From positions 25,873 through 89,872 of the forward strand of contig JAFWMY010000014.1 in NCBI GenBank assembly GCA_017545485.1: a DNA stretch of 64,000 nt. Direction: 5' to 3'. The translations under genes were made by a program, and so were the position numbers. The stretch is from Candidatus Saccharimonadota bacterium (GTDB lineage Bacteria; Patescibacteriota; Saccharimonadia; Saccharimonadales; Saccharimonadaceae). Each line of letters starts with the position of its first letter. The stretch's first letter is position 1. The notes beneath the pieces were generated by a model. That model was not told the origin of the DNA. It saw only the letters and a list, made by a program, of their open reading frames with translations, and made no database searches. Shown here one piece after another: positions 44,144-53,121 of this stretch.

Positions 44144-44353
44144 TTAGCGTTTCTTCTCTTTGACTTCGTTGCGCCCGAGATTCTTCTTGGTTTCGGTGAA
44201 TAAAACGTGTTTTCTTAAAACAGGGTCATATTTTTTAAGTGAAAGTTTATCTGGAGTATTCATGGTGTTTTTCTTGGTGTAGTAAGCACGCACTCCTGAC
44301 TCTTCGGACACGAGGCCAACAAGTTTACGTTTAGTGTTATTCTTCTTTGCCAT
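44144..44353 (-). CDS. rpmG: 50S ribosomal protein L33, zinc-free form
   Basis: 69 residues. [40 protein letters not shown] and HVLFTETKK follow the L33 pattern. There are no cysteines at all, while zinc-binding L33 has four, so this is the cysteine-less form. The last residues ([13 protein letters not shown]) are a short extension. The gene stands alone between a terminator and the GH57 gene. Confidence 0.93.
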   Translation of the reverse strand: MAKKNNTKRKLVGLVSEESGVRAYYTKKNTMNTPDKLSLKKYDPVLRKHVLFTETKKNLGRNEVKEKKR

Positions 44354-44386
44354 AATTAGATGTATTATAGCACAAATTTATTTCAA

Positions 44387-45592
44387 TTACAAGTGTTTCA
44401 GATTATTTAAGCGATAGTCTAAGTCTCTTAATACGTTCATATAATACATAAATGACTCATAGGGGCTGGCATAGGCAGAAAAATATGCATGGACATCTCC
44501 ATCGTTCCAATATTTTGTACACATTGAATACGGGTGATCTGACGTAGTTAAATAGCGCCAATCTCGGATTAAATCTTGGTTGTGAGTTGCTAATATTTCA
44601 TCTCTCATACCATATAAATCACTCATAGCGGACTTTTGCATGGAATTGGATAACCAAGCTGACAAATCACGTTCTGTATCGGCCCAGGTGACAGTCTCAG
44701 GCATTGATATTTCGCCTACTGGGTCAGACAAATCACAAGCTTCAGACACGGTAACAAATTTGTTTTCGTATTCATTAAGCCATTCAGAGATAAAACAACT
44801 CATAAAATCAAATATGCCTGTATCTTGCCATTGATGTTCGCCAAATGTCTCAAAATCCATAAATAAATTAATTAAATTGCCATGTAGGCAGTCCATGTTA
44901 ATCCAATCTTTATATTTAGATACCGTTAGAGGCCATTCACTCCAAGCACGATTACTAAAACGAAAAGCAATATCATCAGATAAACGATAGTTTTTAAGTA
45001 GTAATTTTATGTCATTACAACCTGCTGGGCGATACACATAATTTGGGCTGCGCCATCCGAGAACTTTATCCCATCCTTCAGCTAAGATACCTTTATAGCC
45101 AGCGTCTTCAGCCCATTTTGCGAGGCTGTCATTGTAGGCGAGCTCAGTATTGCGAAATACTTTTGGTTTTGCTCCGAAAACCTGTTGGATTTTTTCAGAA
45201 TGCATTTTTACTTGATCGTTGAATTCGTCCAAGTTGTAATAATAAGCTAGGGAATGATAATACGTTTCACCAACGATTTCAGCCTGGCCACAGTCGGTCA
45301 TACGTTTAATAGTAGCAATTAATTCTGGTGCCCATTTTTCGGCTTGATCTAGCCATGTTCCAGTTAGCGAAAGTGAAACTTTAAAGCCAGGGTTTTCTTT
45401 CATTTTATCTTCAAGTAATTTTAGCATTGGACGATAGCTTTTTTCAGTTACCTTTCTAAATATGCGCTCATTAGATTGCCTACCATTATAGTCGTCGTTA
45501 TAATAATTAGAATTGTTGGAGACATCAAAAATGGAGTATTGACGGTAACGAACCGGCTGGTGGATATGCAAATATAGGCAGATTGCTCGCAC
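44387..45592 (-). CDS. GH57 family glycoside hydrolase
   Basis: 401 residues. GH57 enzymes are alpha-amylases, branching enzymes or related. HIHQPVR at the start is the first conserved block. Glu150 in FRNTELAY and the Asp in LFMDFETFGEH (about 244) are the catalytic pair of the family. It has no signal peptide, so it acts inside the cell. The start is GTG, one base after the stop of the glycosyltransferase gene. It is probably part of a glycogen-like store; amylase or branching activity cannot be told apart here. Confidence 0.9.
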   Translation of the reverse strand: MRAICLYLHIHQPVRYRQYSIFDVSNNSNYYNDDYNGRQSNERIFRKVTEKSYRPMLKLLEDKMKENPGFKVSLSLTGTWLDQAEKWAPELIATIKRMTDCGQAEIVGETYYHSLAYYYNLDEFNDQVKMHSEKIQQVFGAKPKVFRNTELAYNDSLAKWAEDAGYKGILAEGWDKVLGWRSPNYVYRPAGCNDIKLLLKNYRLSDDIAFRFSNRAWSEWPLTVSKYKDWINMDCLHGNLINLFMDFETFGEHQWQDTGIFDFMSCFISEWLNEYENKFVTVSEACDLSDPVGEISMPETVTWADTERDLSAWLSNSMQKSAMSDLYGMRDEILATHNQDLIRDWRYLTTSDHPYSMCTKYWNDGDVHAYFSAYASPYESFMYYMNVLRDLDYRLNNLKHL

Positions 45593-45593
45593 T

Positions 45594-46823
45594 TTAATGA
45601 ATCCCCTTATGTTTTACAGTATTATTATATATTCTTAAGCATTTTTTGGCAACTTTTTCCCACGAAATGCGATGATATTCATTGGCAATATTGTTTTGGA
45701 GCGACTCTTTTAGCGCCGGCTCTTTAGCTATTGCTATTATTTCATCTGCTAGTTTCTGTTCGTCCCAAAAATCATACTTAAGTGCCGACCAAATAATCTC
45801 GGAAACTCCAGATTGGTTGGTAAGTATTAAGGCATCGCCGTGGTGGGCTGCTTCTAAAGCAGTTAGTCCAAATGGTTCAGATACTGAACTCATGACAAAA
45901 ATGTCTGATAGCGAATAAATATCACGTAACCTTTTGCCTCTAATAAATCCCGTAAAAATCACGTTTTTTGATATTCCTAAATCAGCGGCTTGTTCTATTA
46001 GCTCATTGCGTTCTTCACCATCTCCGGCAAACACAAATAATAATTTTGGCTGTTTGGAAATAGCCAGTGCGGCAGCCTGCATTAAATGCCATAAACCTTT
46101 TTGGATCGTAAAACGTCCGACAGTAGAAACGACTGCCCAGCCGGATTCTTTAAGATTCATAATGTAGCGATAAGTAGAATCATTAAATTCATATTGGTTG
46201 TTTTCATAATCTTCACCTAATGAATTATAAACTACTTCAATCTTTGACAAGGGAATATGATATTTTTCATGAATAATACGCTTTGTGGTCTCAGATACTG
46301 CGATAATTCTATCGGCCATCATCAACCCTTCGTATTCTATTTCATGAATTAGTGGATTACCATTTTTCATGCCAGCACGATCACACTCTGTGGCGTGAAC
46401 ATGCGCGATTAATGGTATGTTGTACTTTTCTTTTGCAAGCATACCGGCTTCATAAGTTAACCAATCATGGGCATGCACAACGTCTGGTTTATATTTCATG
46501 AGATATTCATTAACAAAATCACAGTAAGATTTTTGAACGTCACGAATAGATATAAGCTCGCTTTTATTTGCTGTGGGGATAATTTTTTCTTCTAGATGCA
46601 ATGATTCATAGGAACCTCCGCCGTAACGATAAATTGGGTCAAGATGTGTTGCATGCAAAATCTTCATAAATTTAATTTTTTCATGCTCTGCTTCGTATGG
46701 AACAACAAAATCAATTTTCACGCCTTCGTGCGATAAAGCTTTTGCCATATTCAAACAAGCGACGCCTAAACCCCCGCTATTGTGAGGCGGTAGTTCCCAT
46801 CCTAGCATTAGTATTTTCATCAT
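45594..46823 (-). CDS. GT4-type glycosyltransferase, glycogen-synthase-like
   Basis: 409 residues, GT-B fold. WELPPHNSGGLGVACLNMA in the N-terminal domain, VVHAHDWLTYEAG, then the nucleotide-sugar site with GRFTIQKGLWHLMQAA, FAGDGEER and SSVSEPFGLTALEAA. Similar pairs of a GT4/GT5 enzyme and a GH57 enzyme make or trim alpha-glucan in many bacteria. It is immediately followed by the GH57 gene. Two candidate starts (46823 and 46820) lie next to each other, and a TAAAAT lies 5 and 8 bases before them. Confidence 0.88.
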   Translation of the reverse strand: MMKILMLGWELPPHNSGGLGVACLNMAKALSHEGVKIDFVVPYEAEHEKIKFMKILHATHLDPIYRYGGGSYESLHLEEKIIPTANKSELISIRDVQKSYCDFVNEYLMKYKPDVVHAHDWLTYEAGMLAKEKYNIPLIAHVHATECDRAGMKNGNPLIHEIEYEGLMMADRIIAVSETTKRIIHEKYHIPLSKIEVVYNSLGEDYENNQYEFNDSTYRYIMNLKESGWAVVSTVGRFTIQKGLWHLMQAAALAISKQPKLLFVFAGDGEERNELIEQAADLGISKNVIFTGFIRGKRLRDIYSLSDIFVMSSVSEPFGLTALEAAHHGDALILTNQSGVSEIIWSALKYDFWDEQKLADEIIAIAKEPALKESLQNNIANEYHRISWEKVAKKCLRIYNNTVKHKGIH

Positions 46824-46891
46824 ATTTTATTTTAACATAATTATTATGATTTGGTAATATTTTATGATAAAATAATAACAAGCACATTTAA

Positions 46892-46966
46892 AGGGATGTA
46901 GTACAACGGCTAGTATAGCGGTCTCCAAAACCGTAGATCTTGGTTCGATTCCGAGCATCCCTGCCA
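46892..46966 (+). tRNA. tRNA-Trp(CCA)
   Basis: 75 bases. AGGGATG pairs with CATCCCT, discriminator G, then CCA. The stem GCGGT, loop CTCCAAA and stem ACCGT give anticodon CCA. It is the only tRNA-Trp in the window; trpS lies 28 kb away. Confidence 0.95.
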
Positions 46967-46984
46967 TTAATTGAATTACAATTT

Positions 46985-47992
46985 ATGAAACCACATAGAA
47001 GAGTAAACTGGCTGAGATGGTGTTTTATTTGGATTTTGTTAATTGTAATTATAACTAATGTGGGATTTTTTTATAATAGCTCCTATTTGAATAGCGATAT
47101 TTATATCAAGAATAATATTCCTGGCCATCCACCAGATGAAACTCCGCCAACCATTACGCTAAAAGGCGAAAAAGAAATGTCTGTGGCGATAGGCATGAAA
47201 TTTGATGATCCCGGTGTCGTTGCATATGATGCTCATTCCGAGACAACAGTTAACACGGAGGGGGAAGTAGATGTTAATAAGGTCGGACAATACACTATTA
47301 CTTATATCGCGACTGACGAACACGATAATTCTGCTTCTGCGACAAGAATTGTCAATGTTGTTGAACCTACTGGTGTGATTTATTTGACGTTTGATGATGG
47401 GCCAGGGGCTTATACTGCCAACTTGCTGGACATCCTTTCCGAAAATAATGTTAAAGCAACTTTCTTTGTGACGGGTAATGGTGACGATAGCTTGATTAAA
47501 CGTGAATTTGATGAAGGGCATGCTATTGCGCTTCATACTTATTCTCATAATTATAGTTATATTTATTCAAGCGCTGACAATTTTTTTGCAGATTTATATC
47601 GTGTTCAAGAACGTGTAAAAGCCATCACTGGTTACACTTCTATGCTTATGCGATTTCCGGGCGGGAGCTCTAATACTGTGAGTACTAGATACGATGGTGG
47701 CTCTCATATTATGAGCTATTTGACTCGTGAAGTTGAGAATCGTGGTTTTACGTATTATGATTGGAATATTTCGTCTGGTGATGCGGCCGGCGTTAATAGT
47801 GCTGACGGGATTTATGAAAGAGTCGTGAATAATCTTAAGCCTGGCGGCAGTTCTGTGGTTTTACAACATGATATTAAAAGCTTTTCTGTAGATGCGGTCA
47901 GTAGAATCATAGCTTATGGTAAAGAACATGGATATATTTTTTCTAAACTTGATAGCTCTTCATTTACTGCACATCATGGTGTGAATAATTAG
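46985..47992 (+). CDS. Polysaccharide deacetylase with Ig-like domain
   Basis: 335 residues from the ATG at 46985; an earlier in-frame start would lie inside the tRNA. Membrane helix (about 9-29), an Ig-like DUF5011 domain (about 53-127, DEHDNSASATRIVNVVEP) and the NodB domain. TFDDGP is at 135-140, the metal ligands His184 and His188 in HTYSHNY, and RFPGG follows. Such enzymes remove acetyl groups from GlcNAc of peptidoglycan or chitin-like polymers, changing lysozyme resistance. An outside location is predicted. Confidence 0.92.
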   Translation: MKPHRRVNWLRWCFIWILLIVIITNVGFFYNSSYLNSDIYIKNNIPGHPPDETPPTITLKGEKEMSVAIGMKFDDPGVVAYDAHSETTVNTEGEVDVNKVGQYTITYIATDEHDNSASATRIVNVVEPTGVIYLTFDDGPGAYTANLLDILSENNVKATFFVTGNGDDSLIKREFDEGHAIALHTYSHNYSYIYSSADNFFADLYRVQERVKAITGYTSMLMRFPGGSSNTVSTRYDGGSHIMSYLTREVENRGFTYYDWNISSGDAAGVNSADGIYERVVNNLKPGGSSVVLQHDIKSFSVDAVSRIIAYGKEHGYIFSKLDSSSFTAHHGVNN

Positions 47993-48013
47993 TTTATTTT
48001 ATTAAAACTGTGT

Positions 48014-48031
48014 TATAATAGATATAATATG
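48014..48031 (+). promoter_or_regulatory. -10 element close to P-loop gene start
   Basis: TATAAT at 48014-48019 and again at 48023-48028, the second directly adjacent to the ATG at 48029. The first would give an almost leaderless mRNA. Confidence 0.35.
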
Positions 48032-48535
48032 GAAGGTAATAAGAATAAAAGTAAACCAAGGGCTCTCCTCGTATTTGGTGCGCCGTGCAGTGGTAAAACC
48101 ACTTTTGCTGAAAGTTTTGCCAATAAATTTGGAATAGCTTATTATAATTTAGCTGATTTGCAGGAAGAATACGGATTTTCAAAAGAAGGCATTATGGTGG
48201 TATTAGAGCTAATTCTCAGGACAAAACAATCGCTCATTATTGAAGGCGAGATTGATACCGAAAGAGATCGCACCGAAATGCGCAATCTCTTACGTAGCCA
48301 TAATTATGAACCTGCTTTAATTTGGGTTCAAACTGATATGGCAACCATTAGATTACGACTTAAGAAGCGTTTCCGTAGTGTTGCTCGCGCTAAAGAAATA
48401 TACGAAAATGCCATTAATCAGATGGAGGCACCTACTGATTTAGAAAAACCAATTATTCTTTCAGGCAAACATACATTTGAAACTCAGACTAAGCATGTAA
48501 TTAAAGGCTTGGCTGAGCTAGATGATTCTAAGTAG
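48029..48535 (+). CDS. P-loop ATPase / kinase-like protein
   Basis: 168 residues. Walker A GAPCSGKTTFAESF at about 16-29. A strand ends LIIEGEIDTERDRTEMRN (about 70-87), and MATIRLRLKKRFR has the LID-like arginines of small-molecule kinases. It resembles AAA_33-type kinases; the substrate is not known. It is followed by a metallopeptidase gene 9 bases downstream. Confidence 0.72.
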   Translation: MEGNKNKSKPRALLVFGAPCSGKTTFAESFANKFGIAYYNLADLQEEYGFSKEGIMVVLELILRTKQSLIIEGEIDTERDRTEMRNLLRSHNYEPALIWVQTDMATIRLRLKKRFRSVARAKEIYENAINQMEAPTDLEKPIILSGKHTFETQTKHVIKGLAELDDSK

Positions 48536-48544
48536 TTTTTTGTT

Positions 48545-49090
48545 GTGATTATAAAAGATGATGAATTTGGTGAAGTTATTGTGCGAAAAAACGCACTTTC
48601 TCGTGGTGTAAAATTTACTGTTTCAACTTCTGGACGTTTAATGATGTCGGTGCCAAAATATACCTCTGATTTTTTGGCTAAAAGATTTTTAAATTCCAAT
48701 CGCAAAGTAATCCGTGAAAAATTGCCCATTAAAAATCCCAACGAACAACGTGCCAGAGATTACCAAAAAAAGATTTTAATGAAAAAGGCGAAGGAGTATT
48801 TACCTTATCGTTTAGAATATTTTGCAAAACTATATGGTTATTCATATAATAAATGTCGGCTAAGCCATGCAAATACAAGATGGGGGAGTTGTTCTAGTAA
48901 TAAAACGATTTCTCTCAATATCGGTTTAATGAAACTGCCTGTTAATTTAAGAGATTATGTAATTTTGCATGAGTTAGCACATTTAAATCACATGGACCAC
49001 TCGCGAGCTTTTTGGAATGAAGTAAAGGAGCACGATCATAATTATAAAAACCATGAGAAGAAATTAAAACTGTTTAACCCTGGCGTGTAG
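48545..49090 (+). CDS. YgjP-like metallopeptidase (DUF45)
   Basis: 181 residues. The zinc motif HELAHLNHMDHSRAFW at about 141-156 (HExxH with a further His) and RWGSCSSNKTISLNIGLMKLP before it are the YgjP/SprT-related signature. The start is GTG at 48545; no ATG is close. No signal peptide, so it is cytoplasmic. The family's physiological role is poorly known. Confidence 0.87.
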   Translation: MIIKDDEFGEVIVRKNALSRGVKFTVSTSGRLMMSVPKYTSDFLAKRFLNSNRKVIREKLPIKNPNEQRARDYQKKILMKKAKEYLPYRLEYFAKLYGYSYNKCRLSHANTRWGSCSSNKTISLNIGLMKLPVNLRDYVILHELAHLNHMDHSRAFWNEVKEHDHNYKNHEKKLKLFNPGV

Positions 49091-49170
49091 TTTTAATAAC
49101 ATATTATTCATAAAAAATCTAATCTTTATTTAAAAGTGTTTATGCTATAATTGTTGTTAAGGAGGAGAGT

Positions 49171-49662
49171 GTGGAGTTAAAACGTAGACTCAGTCCGAAG
49201 TATGTATTTATCGTAGCATATTTTGCTTGTCTTGCTTTTTATGTGGCGATTGGTCTTAGCTCTGTCAAAGCTACTGAATATGATATTGCTGGTAAGATTT
49301 TAATCCCAAGTATCGGTTTACATTCTGATGTTACGAATCTTGCACTTACAAATGGCAAGATTGAAACTCCTGATGATATTGTTGGTAGTTATAGCAAATA
49401 TGACAATAAAACACTACTAATTGGTCACTCGGGCACTGTCTTTCATGATTTAAATAATGTATCGGTAGATGACTATATAATATATGGTGATAAATTATAT
49501 CGGGTAGTTTCTTCCGAAACTTTTTTGAAGTCAGATATTAGTATGAATGAGCTACTACGAAAATCTCCTCGTGATACTTTACTGATTATGACTTGCGCTG
49601 GAGAAGCAGTTGGCGAAAAAGACGCTACACATAGATTAATTCTGACTGCTATTCGTGTTTAG
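49171..49662 (+). CDS. Sortase, membrane anchored (third copy)
   Basis: 163 residues, small for a sortase. Membrane helix (about 10-32), then His86 (LIGHSGTVF), Cys142 (IMTCAGE) and Arg155 (ATHRLI). The start is GTG after AAGGAGGAGA, a strong ribosome site; TATAAT lies further upstream. The 3' end overlaps GH97 on the other strand by 4 bases. It differs from the sortases at 5447 and 14437, so three separate substrates or sites are likely. The residues of the domain core are complete. Confidence 0.88.
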   Translation: MELKRRLSPKYVFIVAYFACLAFYVAIGLSSVKATEYDIAGKILIPSIGLHSDVTNLALTNGKIETPDDIVGSYSKYDNKTLLIGHSGTVFHDLNNVSVDDYIIYGDKLYRVVSSETFLKSDISMNELLRKSPRDTLLIMTCAGEAVGEKDATHRLILTAIRV

Positions 49663-51614
49663 TTTATTCTTTTTAGTTGCACGGCAAAACCACCACCTGG
49701 TGCCATATAAATATCTAACGAGTCGCTGCTGCCGACTTTTATTTTTTGTTTTCTGATGGAATATTGATTATCACGATAGTGCGCGTCATCTGTGTCAGTG
49801 TAAAGAGTTGCTTCATAAATACCCTGGCCAAGAAAGTTTAATGGGATATGAATGCGGCGGCCTGTTTCATCTGTTACGCCCCCAAGATACCAATCATCTG
49901 ATTCGCGGTCTTTACGCGACACGACATAGTATTCGCCAATTTCACCGGCTATTGGTATAGTTTTTTCAAAATTGGTGGGGACATTTTTGATAAACTCATA
50001 TTCTTCAGGGAATTCGTTTTCATACATAAATGGTCGGTCGGCAGCCATTTGCATACCTGAATAAATTGTCACAAAATATGCAAGTTGACGAGCGAGTGTA
50101 GTTGACATTCTTTTAACGCTGTTCGCTAAATCAAAAATTCCACTTGTGTAGTCCATCCCACCTGACAACAATCTTGTGTACGGTAAATAACATGCATGCG
50201 ATGGGCTTAAGGCTCCGCCCTCGTATTCTTGACCTCGTGCGCCCTCTCGCGACAATAAGTTTGGCCAAGTTCGTTCGGTCCCGGTTCCTTTGATAGGCTC
50301 ATGTATGTCCAGGCAAATATGTTTTTTAGCGGCAAGTTCAACGGTTTTTTGATAGTGGTTAACTCCAAGTTGCGAGTGGTGATATTCCCGACGCCCATTT
50401 ATCATCATCATAGAACCGGCATATCCAGTCTTAATGTAATGAATATTATTTATTGCGTAATAGTTGTATGCTTCTTCCAGCTGTTTTTCGTAATTGTCAA
50501 TAAAGCCAACTGTTTCGTGATGGCCAACTATTTCAATGTTATTTCGCTTTGCGTATCTTGCTACTTCTTCAGTATCAAAATCCGGTGTAGAAACTGTAAA
50601 CTTATTATAAATTCCATTTTCCAGCCAATCACCTTCCCAACCTTCGTTCCAACCTTCAATTAGTAAACCTTGGATTCCTAATCGGACTGCTGCATCTATA
50701 TATTCTTTGGCATGTTTCGTGGTAGCACCATGGCGTTCTCCTGGTGCCCAGGTCCATTCTCCTACATACATTGCCCACCAAATGCCTATAAACTTTAGGG
50801 TCTTCACCCAGCTGAAATCGCCTGAGGGTGGCTCGTTTAGCGCAAACATCGTACGATTTATAGTCAGTTCTATTGCAGAATCGGCTAACATAATCATTCT
50901 CCATGGGGTCTGGAATGGCAGACGTACATGTGCTACTGTTCCGTCGGAAAGTGGAGTAATATCTGTTTTTAGTGTTAAATTATTAGTTAATTTGATTGTC
51001 ATAGACCCATAATTATATAGTGCTGCTTCATGGATTGCTAAATAACATCCATTTGGCGTACGCAAAGTAAGCGGCGTATGAACGGAATTTGATAAATCAT
51101 GTACAAAAGTTTTTTCGTAATTATATTCATAGCGATCTGGTTGATAGGCTGGAATTTTCCATGCTGTAGTATTAAGGTCTGTATTAAATTCTGTTAGCTC
51201 ATCTTTAATGGTGATTTGGCTAAACTTTGGCTGTGGTGGAATCTCGTAGCGAAAAGCAACCGTGTTATCAAAAACTCTTACTCTAAATGTAAAAATGCGA
51301 TATGGCGCTTTTATTTCAGCTAAATAAAAAGCAGTTTCATTATAATTATTTAAAATTTTTTCATCTTCGCCCCAAGGCATAGTAATAGTTTCAGTGTGTT
51401 TTTTCTTTACTTCGCGGACTAATTTAAGATTATCTCCCAGGGGGTCTTCGCCGCACAATATAAACCCTAATCTTGAAGGGTGGATGATAATTTTATCATT
51501 TTTAAATACTGAATAGCTTATTCGGTGAGATTTGAGTGAAAAGTGAAATTTAATTTTTTCATCAGGTGAAAAAATATCTCTTTCTACTTCACTTTTACTA
51601 AACCATTTAAACAT
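49659..51614 (-). CDS. GH97 family alpha-glucosidase-like protein
   Basis: 651 residues. The N-terminal beta-sandwich (about 1-260) and the (beta/alpha)8 domain carry GH97 blocks: FIGIWWAMYVGEWTW, LLIEGWNEGWEGDW, GHHETVGF, HEPIKGTGTERTWPN, LSREGARGQEYEGG and a C-terminal sheet domain. GH97 enzymes cleave alpha-glucosides or alpha-galactosides. No signal peptide is visible, so it is intracellular; many relatives in Bacteroidetes are secreted. With GH57 and GT4 it may use stored or imported glucan. It overlaps the sortase at 49659-49662. A TATAAT lies 6 bases before the start. Confidence 0.92.
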   Translation of the reverse strand: MFKWFSKSEVERDIFSPDEKIKFHFSLKSHRISYSVFKNDKIIIHPSRLGFILCGEDPLGDNLKLVREVKKKHTETITMPWGEDEKILNNYNETAFYLAEIKAPYRIFTFRVRVFDNTVAFRYEIPPQPKFSQITIKDELTEFNTDLNTTAWKIPAYQPDRYEYNYEKTFVHDLSNSVHTPLTLRTPNGCYLAIHEAALYNYGSMTIKLTNNLTLKTDITPLSDGTVAHVRLPFQTPWRMIMLADSAIELTINRTMFALNEPPSGDFSWVKTLKFIGIWWAMYVGEWTWAPGERHGATTKHAKEYIDAAVRLGIQGLLIEGWNEGWEGDWLENGIYNKFTVSTPDFDTEEVARYAKRNNIEIVGHHETVGFIDNYEKQLEEAYNYYAINNIHYIKTGYAGSMMMINGRREYHHSQLGVNHYQKTVELAAKKHICLDIHEPIKGTGTERTWPNLLSREGARGQEYEGGALSPSHACYLPYTRLLSGGMDYTSGIFDLANSVKRMSTTLARQLAYFVTIYSGMQMAADRPFMYENEFPEEYEFIKNVPTNFEKTIPIAGEIGEYYVVSRKDRESDDWYLGGVTDETGRRIHIPLNFLGQGIYEATLYTDTDDAHYRDNQYSIRKQKIKVGSSDSLDIYMAPGGGFAVQLKRIN

Positions 51615-51626
51615 AAGTATATTATA
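51612..51626 (-). promoter_or_regulatory. -10 element 6 nt before GH97 start (leaderless)
   Basis: On the minus strand TATAAT (51626-51621), six bases, then ATG at 51614-51612. Confidence 0.5.
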
Positions 51627-51654
51627 ACATTATTATATTTATATGGTAATGTAG

Positions 51655-51669
51655 TATAATTGTAGTATG
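51655..51669 (+). promoter_or_regulatory. -10 element 6 nt before capA start (leaderless)
   Basis: TATAAT at 51655-51660, six bases (TGTAGT), ATG at 51667. It lies divergent to GH97. Confidence 0.5.
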
Positions 51670-53121
51670 AAGTTAAGGGCTCGGCGAGGGAAAAAAGTTC
51701 TAATTGGATTAGTAATATTTCTTTGCGTTGGTACATTATCTTTTTTTGGAATTCAATTCTTTACAAAAACAGGTATATTTAGAATCCCTGGCGTAGTATA
51801 TTACGCTGAAGACTTAAATGAGGATGAAATGGAGACACTTAGTAGTATTTTTACTGATGAAGTGGACTTAGACAAAGATGTTTATATTAGTGTTGAAGAA
51901 AGTAACAATAAACGCGACTTAAATGAAGGTGAATTTTTGATTGAAGTTTCTGTGCCGGTGGCTGATTTTTATGATTTACGAGAAGACACTGATGAATACG
52001 AAGAATCTGAGTATACTTATATCCCAATCGGAGAATTAAACTTTAATAAAAAATTGCTTAGTATTTCCGGCGATTATTATTTAGATAGTTTTGATAAAGG
52101 CGCGGTTTTTAGGGTTTTAAAGTTTGAATCTGAAAAATATGAAGACGAAATCGCCCCTCTCATCGGCGACACGTTTAAAAAAGAATTTCCAAGCAAAGAA
52201 TCCGTGCTTACTTTTGCGCAAACTGGCGTGACGGCTTTGTCTCGTGGAATGAATGCAAAACTCTACAGAGTAGGCGATGCGAATTATTTTGCAGAGGGCC
52301 TTAAAGATTACCTTTCATCGTTTGACCTTACGCACACTTCAAATGAGTCTTCTTTTACGGATTATGCTACTTCGGGAAACATTTGTTCCGATAAAAGATT
52401 TATTAGTACTCTACTTGCTGTAGGCTTGGATATTGTAGAGTTAACTGGCAATCACAATGTTGATTGTGGAGCTGATGCTGCTTTAGAAACTATTGATATT
52501 TATAATGAAAACAATATAAAGACCGTTGGTGGCGGGAAGAATGCTGATGAGGCTGCTATCCCTCTTAAAATTAATAATAAAGACACCAAAATTACTTTTC
52601 TAGCTTACAATCTCTCTACTGGGGGAGCTACTTATGGAGCGCGTCCTGGGGCTAATCAATACTATGAAGAAAATGCCACTGCTGAAATAGCTGCCGCTAA
52701 AGAGCGCGGTGATTTTGTAATAGTTGATATTCAATACTACGAGTGCAGTGCCTATGCCTCTACTTATGAAGACCCAATTTGTGATTATCCTCAAAATGTA
52801 CCAGGAGATGAGATTGGATTCTTTAGGCATTTGATTGATCTAGGTGCCGATATGGTGGTTGGGACTTCGGCACATCAACCGCAAACCTATGAAATTTATG
52901 GTAACGGCGTAATTTATTATGGGCTCGGAAATCTTTTCTTTGATCAATCTTGGTGGCCCGGTACAACACGCAGCCTGATACTTTCGCATTATTTTTATAA
53001 AGACAAATTATTACAAACTCGGGTTGTTCCAACCGTTTACGATGGCAATTTACAAACTAAACTACTTGATAAGGAGACAGCGAGATGGTTTCTAAATCGT
53101 CTAGTAAGCATTCATCCGTAA
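51667..53121 (+). CDS. CapA-family protein (poly-gamma-glutamate synthesis-like)
   Basis: 484 residues. N-terminal membrane helix (about 9-28). Residues 30-180 form an uncharacterised acidic domain. The CapA domain (metallophosphatase fold, about 180-455) has GVTALSRGMNAKL, ELTGNHNVDCG, GADMVVGTSAHQPQTYEIYG and GNGVIYYGLGNLFFDQ. CapA is involved in poly-gamma-glutamate capsule export in Bacillus, but the fold is found in many roles and CapB or CapC are not seen nearby. A 37-base overlap with the next gene suggests coupling. Confidence 0.8.
   Translation: MKLRARRGKKVLIGLVIFLCVGTLSFFGIQFFTKTGIFRIPGVVYYAEDLNEDEMETLSSIFTDEVDLDKDVYISVEESNNKRDLNEGEFLIEVSVPVADFYDLREDTDEYEESEYTYIPIGELNFNKKLLSISGDYYLDSFDKGAVFRVLKFESEKYEDEIAPLIGDTFKKEFPSKESVLTFAQTGVTALSRGMNAKLYRVGDANYFAEGLKDYLSSFDLTHTSNESSFTDYATSGNICSDKRFISTLLAVGLDIVELTGNHNVDCGADAALETIDIYNENNIKTVGGGKNADEAAIPLKINNKDTKITFLAYNLSTGGATYGARPGANQYYEENATAEIAAAKERGDFVIVDIQYYECSAYASTYEDPICDYPQNVPGDEIGFFRHLIDLGADMVVGTSAHQPQTYEIYGNGVIYYGLGNLFFDQSWWPGTTRSLILSHYFYKDKLLQTRVVPTVYDGNLQTKLLDKETARWFLNRLVSIHP

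Noticed and set aside
46940..46984. Longer start for the deacetylase inside the tRNA-Trp gene
   Set aside because: The bases belong to a complete tRNA; the ATG at 46985 gives a normal membrane anchor.
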